A stretch of DNA of 64,000 nt from positions 1 through 64,000 of the forward strand of contig JAQXJP010000042.1 in assembly GCA_029008875.1 (NCBI GenBank). The letters are read 5' to 3'. A model generated the notes under the pieces. The model was not told the origin of the DNA. It saw nothing but the letters and a program-made list of their open reading frames with translations, and did not search any database. Made by a program: the position numbers and the translations under genes. Below are positions 52,621-61,679 of the stretch, piece after piece. The DNA is from Lachnospiraceae bacterium (GTDB lineage Bacteria; Bacillota; Clostridia; Lachnospirales; Lachnospiraceae). Position 1 is the stretch's first letter. Every line of letters starts with the position of its first letter.

Positions 52621-54018
52621 CTATTCATCCAAGATATCATGAATATCACGGAAACCAACATGTGTGGTCACGACCATGACATTGTCTCCCGGCTGTAGCG
52701 TATCCAGACCGGTTGGAATCAAAATGGATCCTTTGCGCGCGATAAATGCAATCAGGAGATTCTTCTCCAGTTTAAGCTCCTTCAAAGGAATATTGGTGAT
52801 GGAAGAGCACTCGGAAATATGGAACTCAATGGCTTCCGCCCGCCCGTTGAACAGGTGGAAGATGGTCTCGATATTGCTCTCCTCGGAGGCTGCCTGGCGC
52901 GCGCGCACATAGGCGATAATGGCTTCGGAGGCAATGTATTTCGGGTAGATTACACTTCCCAGATCCAACTGGTTAATCACATCCGTAAAGTTGATGCGGT
53001 TGATTTTGGTAATTACCTTGGCGTTAGCTTTAGATACCTGCTTCGCGTGAAGGGTGAGCATGATGTTCTCCTCATCGATTCCGGTGAGGGGAACGAAGGA
53101 ATCCGTCTCCTCGATGCCCTCCTCCTTCAACAGGTCGCGGTTGGTCCCGTCACCGTTGATGATGACGGCATCCGGAAGCAAAATGCTAAGCTGTTCGCAG
53201 CGGGCGCGGTCTGTCTCGATGATTTTTACATTGATGCCGGACTTTATCAGCTGGTCCGACAGGTAGTAGGCTGCTTTTCCTCCCCCCACAATCAGGGTGT
53301 TGCGCACCTGCTTGGTCTGAAATCCGATTTTCTTGAGGAAGTTTCGGCCCTGCCTGCGGGTCCCCACAAAGGAGATGATATCCCCGCCGTGGATCACAAA
53401 ATCGCCGGACGGAATGGTAAATTCCCCATCCCGCTCCACCGCGCAAATCAGGATGTTGTTGGTAATCTTTCGACCCAGATCCGCGATGCTCATGTTGTGG
53501 AGGATATTATCCTCCGGGATCTTGATCTTGATCATCTCCGCCTGTCCGTGGGCGAAGGTGCTGATCTCCAGGGCTGTGGGGAGGGACAGAACTCTTGCTG
53601 CCTCCTTGGCTGCCTCAAGCTCCGGGTTGATAATCATGGCAAGCCCCAGTTTTTCACGGAGATATCCGATTTCGTTGCTGTATTCGGGGGTGCGTACTCG
53701 GGCGATTGCGGCACATTGGCCTGCCCGGCGCCCGATGGTGCAGCAGAGCAGATTCAATTCGTCGGAGCCGGTGACGGCGATGATCAAGTCCGCGTCATCG
53801 ATTCCGGCTTCCTTTTGCACGTTGTAGCTGGCGCCGTTTCCGACAATCCCCATAATGTCGTACAGATTGGTGATCTCTGCGATTTTGTCCGGCTGTTGAT
53901 CGATGATGGTAATCTCGTGGCCTTCCTTGTCCAGACGCTCAATCAAAGTGGAACCGACCTTTCCGCAGCCCACGATGATAATCCGCAGTCCTTTTGCAGA
54001 GCGATTTGCATGTGACAT
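52621..54018 (-). CDS. trkA: Trk potassium uptake regulatory subunit TrkA
   Basis: A 465-residue cytoplasmic protein with two RCK units in tandem: first Rossmann loop IIIVGCGKVGSTLIERLDKE with RCK_C, second loop LIVGGGKAAYYLSDQLIKSG with RCK_C. This double arrangement is TrkA, unlike the single-unit KtrA at 13581. The second loop, GGGKAA, departs from GxGxxG, so nucleotide binding there may be weak. ATG 54018 (MSHANRSAKGL) has GGAGG six bases upstream; ATG 54072 would add an unlikely leader. Operon with trkH. Confidence 0.94.
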   Translation of the reverse strand: MSHANRSAKGLRIIIVGCGKVGSTLIERLDKEGHEITIIDQQPDKIAEITNLYDIMGIVGNGASYNVQKEAGIDDADLIIAVTGSDELNLLCCTIGRRAGQCAAIARVRTPEYSNEIGYLREKLGLAMIINPELEAAKEAARVLSLPTALEISTFAHGQAEMIKIKIPEDNILHNMSIADLGRKITNNILICAVERDGEFTIPSGDFVIHGGDIISFVGTRRQGRNFLKKIGFQTKQVRNTLIVGGGKAAYYLSDQLIKSGINVKIIETDRARCEQLSILLPDAVIINGDGTNRDLLKEEGIEETDSFVPLTGIDEENIMLTLHAKQVSKANAKVITKINRINFTDVINQLDLGSVIYPKYIASEAIIAYVRARQAASEESNIETIFHLFNGRAEAIEFHISECSSITNIPLKELKLEKNLLIAFIARKGSILIPTGLDTLQPGDNVMVVTTHVGFRDIHDILDE

Positions 54019-54164
54019 AACATTCCTCCATGTGCTCGATTTAAGCAAAGTGATTATAACATAGTTTCCCAACCATAGAAAGTAGCTTTATACACAAAAA
54101 GATGTTCCATTCCGTCGACAATCTGCTATATTTATAGTATTCGGAAAACAGATTGAGGTGAGTT

Positions 54165-56867
54165 ATGGATTACGGCAAAGTTTTGAAGTTTAAGGGAACA
54201 TGGAGGCAGTATCAGGCAAGGGTACTGAAAAATGCCGATAAGTATATTCAGGATGGAAAAATCCATATCGTGGCGGCCCCCGGATCGGGCAAGACTACGT
54301 TAGGAATCGAATTGATCGGGAGAATGGGGGAGGTGGCCCTGATTCTGACCCCATCCATCACCATCCGAGAGCAGTGGGTGAGCAGAATCCGGGAGGCTTT
54401 TTTGGAGGACGGCCTTAAGGTTGAGGATTATGTGTCTCAGGATTTGAAGAATCCCCGTTGCATTACGGTGATTACCTATCAGGCGCTGCACAGTGCCATG
54501 ACGAAATACAAAGGAATTATCGACGAGTCCGGAAATACGGCGGGAAGTCTCGAGACCGATGACAAACTGCAGAGGGAGTCCTCCCTGGAGGAAGCGGTGG
54601 ATTATTCGGAATTCGACGTGCTGACGGAGATGAAAAAGGCGAAGGTTGGATTGCTCTGCCTGGACGAGTGCCACCACTTGAGGAACGAATGGTGGAAAGC
54701 GCTGGAAGAGTTCCGGTCCGCGCTGGAAATTCCAAAGCTGATTGCGCTGACCGCAACCCCGCCCTACGATTCCACCCCGGCACTTTGGAAGCGATATATG
54801 GATATGTGCGGGGAGATTGATGAGGAAATCACAGTTCCGGAATTGGTGCGGGAGGGAAGTCTCTGCCCCCACCAGGATTTCGTCTACCTGAATTATCCCA
54901 CGGAGGAGGAAAGCGCAGAGATTGAGAAATTCAGAGTGCGAAGTGATGCTATGCAGAAGCGCTTGCTGGAGGACAGGGCGTTTTTGGATGCCCTCATGAC
55001 CCACCGGGGGTTGCAGGGGAAAATGACCCAGGAGGAATTGTTGGCGGAGGGGGATTTTCTTCCGGCGTTGCTGGTCTATCTGAACGCACGGCAGGTGGCA
55101 GTACCCGCGGGGCTTCGCAAATTCTGCACCTTTTCCCGGGTGCCGGAACTGAATACGGAATGGCTGGAGAGGATTGTGCAGGGCTTTTTGTATGAGGATG
55201 CGGACGCCTACGATTGCGATAAGAATTACCGTGAACAGCTGGAGAGCGAGATCAAGGCAGAGGGGCTGATTGAGAAGCGAAAAGTATCCTTTGCAGCCAC
55301 GGAGGCCATCGAGAAAATGCTCACCAGCTCCAAGGGGAAGTGCAACAGTATCCAGAAGATTGTGGCCAGCGAATACGAGAATCTGGGGGAGAAGCTTCGC
55401 CTCCTGATTCTGACGGATTACATTCGCAAGGAATACGAAAAGGCGGTAGGCGTCGAGGACAGCCAGGTGACGGCTCTTGGGGTGCTGCCGTTCTTTGAGC
55501 AGATACGGAGGCAGGGGATGAATGTCAAGCTTGGCGTTCTCTGCGGAACCATTGTCATTATCCCGGCGGACGCCAGGGATGCGCTGCTGGAGGCCATAGG
55601 GGATGGGGGTAAAGTGAATTTTGGTCCGGTGGGAAGCCTGCCCGAAACCGAGTATGTGAAGGTTACGGCGGTGGGGGATAACCACTTTCTGACCTCCGCA
55701 GTCACGGATATTTTCACGGCAGGTTACATGCAGGTGCTGATTGGAACCAAATCCCTTCTGGGGGAGGGATGGGATTCCCCCTGCATCAATTCCCTGATTC
55801 TTGCCAGCTTTGTGGGGGCATATATGTTGAGTAATCAGATGAGGGGCCGTGCCATCCGCGTGTTTAAAAGTGAGCCCGACAAGACCAGCAACATCTGGCA
55901 TCTGGTGTGCATGATGCCGCAGAATTTGGGGGCAAGCGGAGCATCGCACTTCGCCGTCGGTGCAGGTGATGAAGCAAGCAGCTCGGATTACAAATTACTC
56001 TGTCGGAGAATGGATAATTTCCTGGGACTTCACTACACCGAGGATGTGATTCAAAACGGAATCGACCGGCTCTCGATACTGAAGGAACCTTTTTCCAAGG
56101 AACATGTGGAGGAGATCAACGGGCAGATGCTTGCTCTGGCGAAGGAGCGCGGGAAGTTGAAGGAACGCTGGCAGACAGCCCTGGTAGATGCGAAAACCAT
56201 GGAGATTACCGATGTTACGGAGGTACCGGATGAGTTGGTTTCCCAGTCGGAATACCGAAAATCCAAGAGGAATCTAATTCTCTCCTGCGTGGGTGTCGCG
56301 GCTGGCCTGGGCATCTCTCTCACCCCGCTGGGATGGCTCGGCGGAGCGGTTGCGCTTGCTTCCGGAGTGTATGGGGTTACAAGGATTCCCAAGACCACAA
56401 AACTGTCCACGCCGGAGAACCGACTGAAAGCGGCGGGGGAGGGAGTGTTCTTTGCCCTTCGTGCCATTAATTTGCTGGAGGATCGGAAATGTGTCGTGAA
56501 AGTGGAAGCCGGAAAGGAGGAACGGCAGACCGTATTCCTGGACGGGGGAACCGGCCACGATAAGCTCCTTTTTGCAAAGTGTATGAGGGAACTGTTCTCT
56601 GCGGTGAATGACCAGAGATACCTGTTGGTGAAGGCGGGGAGCCGCAAGGATGAGGACAGCTTTTACTGCGTGCCGGAATGTTTTGGCAAGAGGAAAGAGG
56701 ATGCGGAAATGTTCTACGGCTATCTGAAGCCTTACATTGGTCAGTACGAGGTGATATACACCAGAAATGAGCGGGGAAAGGCGCTGCTTTTGGAGGGAAG
56801 GATGAAGGACGTTGCGGATGCGAAGGAGCGGAGTCTGAACCATAAGATGATGAGGACAAACAAATAA
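54165..56867 (+). CDS. SF2 DExH helicase-like protein with a predicted membrane segment
   Basis: A 900-residue protein. Helicase motifs: Walker A VAAPGSGKTTLGIELI, Walker B GLLCLDECHHLRNEWW (DECH), motif III LIALTATPPYD, and C-terminal motifs GTKSLLGEGWDSPCINSLIL and MLSNQMRGRAIRVFKSE. A non-helicase insert of about 180 residues separates the lobes. About 705-740 (LSCVGVAAGLGISLTPLGWL and following) is a hydrophobic hairpin that may insert in the membrane; a 160-residue unassigned domain follows. A membrane-tied SF2 helicase is unusual. It stands as a single gene next to trkA/trkH. Nucleic acid target and role are unknown; a defence role is conceivable but has no contextual support. Confidence 0.85.
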   Translation: MDYGKVLKFKGTWRQYQARVLKNADKYIQDGKIHIVAAPGSGKTTLGIELIGRMGEVALILTPSITIREQWVSRIREAFLEDGLKVEDYVSQDLKNPRCITVITYQALHSAMTKYKGIIDESGNTAGSLETDDKLQRESSLEEAVDYSEFDVLTEMKKAKVGLLCLDECHHLRNEWWKALEEFRSALEIPKLIALTATPPYDSTPALWKRYMDMCGEIDEEITVPELVREGSLCPHQDFVYLNYPTEEESAEIEKFRVRSDAMQKRLLEDRAFLDALMTHRGLQGKMTQEELLAEGDFLPALLVYLNARQVAVPAGLRKFCTFSRVPELNTEWLERIVQGFLYEDADAYDCDKNYREQLESEIKAEGLIEKRKVSFAATEAIEKMLTSSKGKCNSIQKIVASEYENLGEKLRLLILTDYIRKEYEKAVGVEDSQVTALGVLPFFEQIRRQGMNVKLGVLCGTIVIIPADARDALLEAIGDGGKVNFGPVGSLPETEYVKVTAVGDNHFLTSAVTDIFTAGYMQVLIGTKSLLGEGWDSPCINSLILASFVGAYMLSNQMRGRAIRVFKSEPDKTSNIWHLVCMMPQNLGASGASHFAVGAGDEASSSDYKLLCRRMDNFLGLHYTEDVIQNGIDRLSILKEPFSKEHVEEINGQMLALAKERGKLKERWQTALVDAKTMEITDVTEVPDELVSQSEYRKSKRNLILSCVGVAAGLGISLTPLGWLGGAVALASGVYGVTRIPKTTKLSTPENRLKAAGEGVFFALRAINLLEDRKCVVKVEAGKEERQTVFLDGGTGHDKLLFAKCMRELFSAVNDQRYLLVKAGSRKDEDSFYCVPECFGKRKEDAEMFYGYLKPYIGQYEVIYTRNERGKALLLEGRMKDVADAKERSLNHKMMRTNK

Positions 56868-56872
56868 TGTAC

Positions 56873-56908
56873 AAAAAAGGAGCTTGCCTGACGGCAAACT
56901 CCTTTTTT
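56873..56908. terminator. bidirectional rho-independent terminator
   Basis: AAAAAAGGAG and CTCCTTTTTT enclose a TTGCC/GGCAA stem with a TGAC loop. It separates the convergent helicase and DUF5692-like genes. Confidence 0.92.
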
Positions 56909-56917
56909 GAAATCAAA

Positions 56918-58021
56918 TTATTCGGCTCTCTCCATAGCCTCCACATAATCTCTGGTTCCTGCCCAGATGTCGTTGGAATATGGATTCTTGCCCAGCTTGA
57001 CAGCACGTTTGATGATGACCGCAATGCAGATTACGTTTGCTGCAATAGCGACAAATGCCACAACTCCCTGAGTGGTGGGGTTTGCGGTGATTCCGAAGGC
57101 TTCCATAGCCTCGCCGGCTGCTGCGGTCTTGCCCAGACCTGCGCTGTAGAGTTCAATAGCTTTGTCATACAGATCGATGGCTGCAAGATCTTTGCCAGCT
57201 CCGCCGTATACAGACGGCAGAACGGAGAAGGTTTTGCTGATCTGGAAAAGGGGAACAACCTGGGCAAACATGCACCACAATGCCAGTGTGTTGGCGCGGT
57301 TCTGAATCCAGGCACCCTTGTTCCACAGTGCGTTTGCAAAGGTAGGAGCAAGGAGAAGGGCAAATCCACAGTACCATGAATGTGTAGGAAGATTCAGGTA
57401 TGTGTACTCAAAGTTCCAGACATCGTATGCGATGATGAATGCAATGGTCATGTCAGGCCAAAGCATATCGCTCTTGTTCTTGTCCTTGGAGGTGTAGAGG
57501 TTGATGACACCGGTCATACAGAAAATGTTGATGACACCGGCGATTGCGTTGAGAATATTCCACCATCCTCCGTAGATGAATACGCCTTCGCTGGATGCCC
57601 ACCAAGCACCTGCGAAATCTCCGGTGATACGGAATGCTGCCAGCGCTGACTCCATGTCGGACACAACCGCGATCAAGATGTTGGCTGCAACGATGAACCA
57701 TGGGAACCAAGCAAACCATTTCTCCTTGCCGATGCCCCATTTGTACTTGATCATCATGAAGCCGACACATCCGATGTCCGCCGCATAGAGCTTAAAGTAG
57801 TGGAACCATCCGTCCATGTAAGCAACTGTTGGGTTGTTGGCCCCGCCGAACATTCCCACGTGAGCGAGAATGAAGTAGACGGTGAGAATGAGCGGAACAA
57901 TCACAAAGAGGAGAATTCCGCCGAACTTTGTGCGGCGGCCAATCTCGTTCATGATGATCAGCCCTGCAAATACAAGTACCCATCCAAGTATTTGCGACAT
58001 ACTGTTGACGTGAAATAACAT
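56918..58021 (-). CDS. multi-spanning membrane protein, DUF5692-like
   Basis: A 367-residue protein with about nine predicted membrane helices (ILGWVLVFAGLIIMNEIGRR, FGGILLFVIVPLILTVYFIL, WFPWFIVAANILIAVV, MTIAFIIAYDVWNFEYTYLN, VVAFVAIAANVICIAVIIKR). Many Trp and Tyr residues mark helix ends. The family name is recalled and not certain; no function is known. AGGAGGG lies eight bases ahead of ATG 58021. Single gene, divergent from the histidinol-phosphatase remnant. Confidence 0.7.
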   Translation of the reverse strand: MLFHVNSMSQILGWVLVFAGLIIMNEIGRRTKFGGILLFVIVPLILTVYFILAHVGMFGGANNPTVAYMDGWFHYFKLYAADIGCVGFMMIKYKWGIGKEKWFAWFPWFIVAANILIAVVSDMESALAAFRITGDFAGAWWASSEGVFIYGGWWNILNAIAGVINIFCMTGVINLYTSKDKNKSDMLWPDMTIAFIIAYDVWNFEYTYLNLPTHSWYCGFALLLAPTFANALWNKGAWIQNRANTLALWCMFAQVVPLFQISKTFSVLPSVYGGAGKDLAAIDLYDKAIELYSAGLGKTAAAGEAMEAFGITANPTTQGVVAFVAIAANVICIAVIIKRAVKLGKNPYSNDIWAGTRDYVEAMERAE

Positions 58022-58243
58022 ATTTATACTCCCTCCTATAAATATAAAATTTTTATAAAATTATTATAGGCTCTTTTTGAAAGCTTTTCAACGAATAAAT
58101 GTCGAAAATAAACGAAAACAGAAAAGCCGGTTTTCTCATTTTGCATATATTTGACCGAAAACTTACACAATATTCGTTACATTCATATAGAAACAATGTG
58201 CAAAATATGATAGAATAAGGGCGGATTTTAGGAGAGACGTATA

Positions 58244-58559
58244 ATGGAAGAGTTTTTGAAATGCAATTACCACACCCATACCCCAAGGTGCAATCATGCC
58301 TGGGGTACGGAGAGGGAGTATATTGAGACGGCTATCGGGGCAGGAATAAAGCGCTTGGGCTTTTCGGATCATGCGCCCTATCCTCAGGAGCCGGGATTTC
58401 AATCAACTATCCGCATGCCCATGGATATGATTGCGGATTATCGGGATGGATGCCCATGAACCCCGGCAGTTGGTTGACCGGGATGCATACGAAGGATGTG
58501 TTGCCATGGCACGAAGGCTGGGGCTTCACTTGATAGACGGAGGGGGATTATTACAATGA
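58244..58559 (+). pseudogene. hisJ: histidinol-phosphatase (PHP family) with a large internal deletion
   Basis: The first 66 codons encode a normal PHP-family start: NYHTHTPRCNHAWGTEREYI with metal-binding HTH and the next FSDHAPYP. At about 58444 the frame shifts and ends in CP-stop. In another frame the sequence continues as MDAHEPRQLVDRDAYEG and MARRLGLHLID, matching the C-terminus of such enzymes (DAHxP metal motif). About 160 of the usual 260-270 residues are missing between, so an internal deletion with frameshift has destroyed the gene. The good ribosome site (TAGGAGAG) shows it was once expressed. Its end overlaps the MFS start codon (ATGA). Confidence 0.85.
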
Positions 58560-59887
58560 AACTGAACATGAAGCAGACAATCTTAATCGGATTTGCATTT
58601 CTATCCATCTGCGCATTTTGGCAGATGTACAACAGTGTCATTCCGCTGATGCTGACCAACACCTTTCACATGAATGAGACATGGTCCGGGGCAATCATGG
58701 CGGCGGACAATGTGCTGGCACTTTTCCTGTTGCCGCTGTTCGGAGGAATCTCTGACAGATGCTCTGCAAAAATCGGAAAGCGAAAGCCTTTCATCATGTG
58801 CGGAACGGTGGCTGCGGTTTTTTTGATGCTTCTGATTCCTTTTATGGACAATCGTTTTTTTGAAAATCCATCCACCGGCCTGGAGGTGGTCTTTGTGATT
58901 ATTCTGGGATGCCTGCTGGTTGCCATGGGAACCTACCGGAGTCCTGCGGTTGCCCTGATGCCGGATGTGACTCCGAAGCCGCTTCGAAGCAAGGGAAATG
59001 CGATCATTAACCTGATGGGGGCTCTGGGCGGAATCATTTATCTCGGGATTGCCGCGGTTTTGTATTCATCCGCCAAGACAGAAGGGCTGGAGCATGTGGA
59101 TTACTTCCCACTTTTTATGATTGTTGCGGGAATTATGATTCTCTCGCTGATCATCATCATGTTTGCGGTGGATGAGGTGAACTTGAATACCCAAATGCTG
59201 GAGTACGAGAAGGCGCACCCGGAGGAGAACCTGGCGGAGGAGACCTCCGACGGGGGGGAAGTCCTGCCGGGGGAGGTTAAGAGGAGCCTTGGATTTCTGT
59301 TGGTTTCCATCGCTCTATGGTTTATGGGGTACAATGCCATTGAGACCTGGTTTACCACATTTGCAAACCGCATGTGGTCCATGAGTCTCGGCGATGCCTC
59401 CACGTGCCTAACCATCGCCACGGGGGGAGCCATTCTGTCCTACATACCATCCGGAATTGTTGCGAGCAAAGTAGGGAGAAGAAAGACCATTATGGGTGGG
59501 GTTCTCCTCCTTGCGGCATGTTTCTTCGGAGGACTTTTATATACCTGTTTCTTCGATTATTTTCAGTGGCCGCTGTATGTGCTGTTCTTTTTCGTGGGAC
59601 TGGCGTGGGCCTTTATCAATGTGAACAGTTTACCCATGGTCCTGGAGATGTGCAAGGGTAGCGAGGTGGGAAAATTCACAGGATATTACTACACATTCAG
59701 TATGGCGGCACAGATTGTGACTCCGATACTGGCGGGGACACTGCTGAATCGAATCGGTTATCTGAGTCTGTTTCCGTATTGTGCGCTCTTTGTTTTAGCG
59801 TCCTTTGTGACCATGTTTTTTGTGAAGCATGGGGATGACAAAGTGGAGGCGAAACGGGGGCTGGAAGCCTTCGACGTGGAGGATTGA
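58556..59887 (+). CDS. MFS transporter
   Basis: A 443-residue transporter with twelve predicted helices. MFS loop 2-3 signature appears as GGISDRCSAKIGKRKPFIMC, and the second-half counterpart as GIVASKVGRRKTIMGGVLLL. The overall pattern, with the N-terminal half beginning FLSICAFWQMYNSVIPLML, resembles SLC45/sugar-type MFS proteins. ATG 58556 has GGAGGGGG upstream and overlaps the stop of the decayed hisJ frame. It is first in a run with the glycerophosphodiesterase; uptake of a lipid head-group derivative is a possible but unproven role. Confidence 0.9.
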   Translation: MKLNMKQTILIGFAFLSICAFWQMYNSVIPLMLTNTFHMNETWSGAIMAADNVLALFLLPLFGGISDRCSAKIGKRKPFIMCGTVAAVFLMLLIPFMDNRFFENPSTGLEVVFVIILGCLLVAMGTYRSPAVALMPDVTPKPLRSKGNAIINLMGALGGIIYLGIAAVLYSSAKTEGLEHVDYFPLFMIVAGIMILSLIIIMFAVDEVNLNTQMLEYEKAHPEENLAEETSDGGEVLPGEVKRSLGFLLVSIALWFMGYNAIETWFTTFANRMWSMSLGDASTCLTIATGGAILSYIPSGIVASKVGRRKTIMGGVLLLAACFFGGLLYTCFFDYFQWPLYVLFFFVGLAWAFINVNSLPMVLEMCKGSEVGKFTGYYYTFSMAAQIVTPILAGTLLNRIGYLSLFPYCALFVLASFVTMFFVKHGDDKVEAKRGLEAFDVED

Positions 59888-59944
59888 CGGGCGAAGTGCC
59901 AAGCGGGAGCAAAAACTGGAAGAATCATTAATGAGAGGTGGAAT

Positions 59945-60700
59945 ATGAGTTTTAAGAAAACGGACAGACCTTTGGTCTGGGCACACAGAGGCGCCAGCGG
60001 ATACGCGCCGGAAAATACATTGGAAGCATTTCAGCTTGCGGTGGAGATGGGAGCCGACGGGGTGGAGCTTGATGTACAGCTCACCAAGGACGACCAGATT
60101 GTGGTCATCCATGACGAGACCATTGATCGCACCAGCGATGGCAAGGGCTGGGTCAAGGATTATACCCTAGAGGAGCTTCGGAGATTCAATTTTAACAGGA
60201 CCCGGACAGAGTGTGAACACGCAGATATTCCAACCCTTCGCCAGGTGTACGAATTGCTGAAACCCACCGGACTCACCATCAATGTGGAACTGAAGACGGG
60301 GATTGTCTTTTACGAGGAATTGGAGCGCAAGGTGCTTGCACTTACCAGAGAGATGGGGATGGAAGACATGGTTCTCTACTCCTCCTTCAATCATTATACC
60401 TGCGTGAAGCTTCACGAACTGAACCCGGAAGCGTACGTGGGATTTCTGTATGCGGACGGACCTATAGATATGGCAGAATATGCGAAAAAGCACGGAGCGA
60501 ATGCCCTTCATCCGGCACTGTACAATCTGCAGTATCCCAACTATATGCAGGATGCTGCGTGCCGTAATCTGGACGTGAATGTGTGGACAGTGAACGAGGA
60601 AATATACATGCAGATGTGTTGCCAGTTTGGGGTAAACGCCATCATCACCAACTATCCGGATAAGGCTCTCGCCATCGCAAAGCAGGCGGGACAAAAATAG
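59945..60700 (+). CDS. glycerophosphodiester phosphodiesterase
   Basis: A 251-residue TIM-barrel enzyme that splits glycerophosphodiesters into glycerol-3-phosphate and an alcohol. Catalytic segments: AHRGASGYAPENTLEAFQLA (His-Arg and Glu), GADGVELDVQLTKDDQIVVI (Glu/Asp metal ligands), HDETIDRTSDGKG (second His), INVELKTG and the C-terminal VNVWTVNEE. No signal peptide, so it is cytoplasmic. GAGAGGTGG precedes ATG 59945. The alpha/beta hydrolase gene follows after four bases. Confidence 0.95.
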   Translation: MSFKKTDRPLVWAHRGASGYAPENTLEAFQLAVEMGADGVELDVQLTKDDQIVVIHDETIDRTSDGKGWVKDYTLEELRRFNFNRTRTECEHADIPTLRQVYELLKPTGLTINVELKTGIVFYEELERKVLALTREMGMEDMVLYSSFNHYTCVKLHELNPEAYVGFLYADGPIDMAEYAKKHGANALHPALYNLQYPNYMQDAACRNLDVNVWTVNEEIYMQMCCQFGVNAIITNYPDKALAIAKQAGQK

Positions 60701-60704
60701 GGAC

Positions 60705-61679
60705 ATGGACTATTCGGAATTGTTTCTCGGGGAAGATAATTTCATAGAGATAATGGAAGGGGAGCTTTCCACCTTTCGGCGGGAACACTACAGGGAGGGA
60801 TACTGTAAAAACAGTCAGGGAAAGTCACTCCATTACACTTACCTGGAACACCCCTATGCCAGAGGAATTATTGTAATCTGTCACGGGTTCTGCGAATTCG
60901 TGCGCAAGTACGATGAGGCAATTTATTACTTCTACCAGCTTGGATATTCCATCTATTTTCTCGACCATATGGGGCACGGTTTTTCCTACCGTCTGGTGGA
61001 GGAATATGATAAGGTACATGCAAAGGATTTTTCGGTCTACATCGAGGATTTCCATGCGTTTGTGGAGGAGGTTGTGGCAAAGCGGCAAGGTGGATTGCCG
61101 CTGCTTTTGTTCGCACATTCCATGGGCGGAGCCGTCGGCGCAGGTTTTTTGGAGCGCTATCCCAAGTATTTTCGGGCGGCAGTCCTGAGCTCACCCATGC
61201 TGGCCATGTCCGTGGGCAAGGCGCCGGAATGGGCGATTCTTCTGTTGGCGGATGTGGCGCAAATGTTCGGACGGGATACGAAATTTGTGCCCTCCAAGCA
61301 CGGGTTTGACAATATCTATGATTTTTCCGGCAGCAGCATGCTCTCGGAGCAGAGATATTCCTACGTGTTCCGATTGCGGCAGGAGACTCCCCAGTATCAG
61401 ACCTACGGGGCAACCTACGGGTGGACAGCGGCCTCTGTTCGCGGGCTGCGCCGCATCCGAAGGGAGGCAAAGAAGGTGGAAATTCCGGTACTGCTTATGC
61501 AGGCAGGAAAAGACCACATGGTTCTCCCCGAGGCTCAAGAGGAGTTTGCAAGAAAGACAAAGAACACGCAGGTTGTTCGTTTTGCTGAGTCCAAGCACGA
61601 GATTTTTAACGCACAGGAGAAGGATCGGAATTTGTTTTTTACAAAAATATTTGAGTTTTTTAAGGAGTATTCACGATGA
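60705..61679 (+). CDS. alpha/beta hydrolase, monoacylglycerol lipase/lysophospholipase type
   Basis: A 324-residue serine hydrolase of the Hydrolase_4 family. The oxyanion strand is GIIVICHGFCEFVRKYDEAI, the next block DHMGHGFSYR, the nucleophile elbow FAHSMGGAVGAGFLERYP, the acid LLMQAGKDHMVLPEAQEEF and the final His ESKHEIFNAQEKDRN; the triad is complete. Such enzymes release fatty acids from mono-acyl lipids. Upstream is the glycerophosphodiesterase, so the two could act in sequence on phospholipid fragments. The MATE gene overlaps its stop codon. Confidence 0.92.
   Translation: MDYSELFLGEDNFIEIMEGELSTFRREHYREGYCKNSQGKSLHYTYLEHPYARGIIVICHGFCEFVRKYDEAIYYFYQLGYSIYFLDHMGHGFSYRLVEEYDKVHAKDFSVYIEDFHAFVEEVVAKRQGGLPLLLFAHSMGGAVGAGFLERYPKYFRAAVLSSPMLAMSVGKAPEWAILLLADVAQMFGRDTKFVPSKHGFDNIYDFSGSSMLSEQRYSYVFRLRQETPQYQTYGATYGWTAASVRGLRRIRREAKKVEIPVLLMQAGKDHMVLPEAQEEFARKTKNTQVVRFAESKHEIFNAQEKDRNLFFTKIFEFFKEYSR

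Noticed and set aside
54165-56867. Component of a known multi-gene phage-defence system
   Set aside because: No methylase, nuclease or other defence partner is adjacent; neighbours are potassium transport and an unknown membrane protein.
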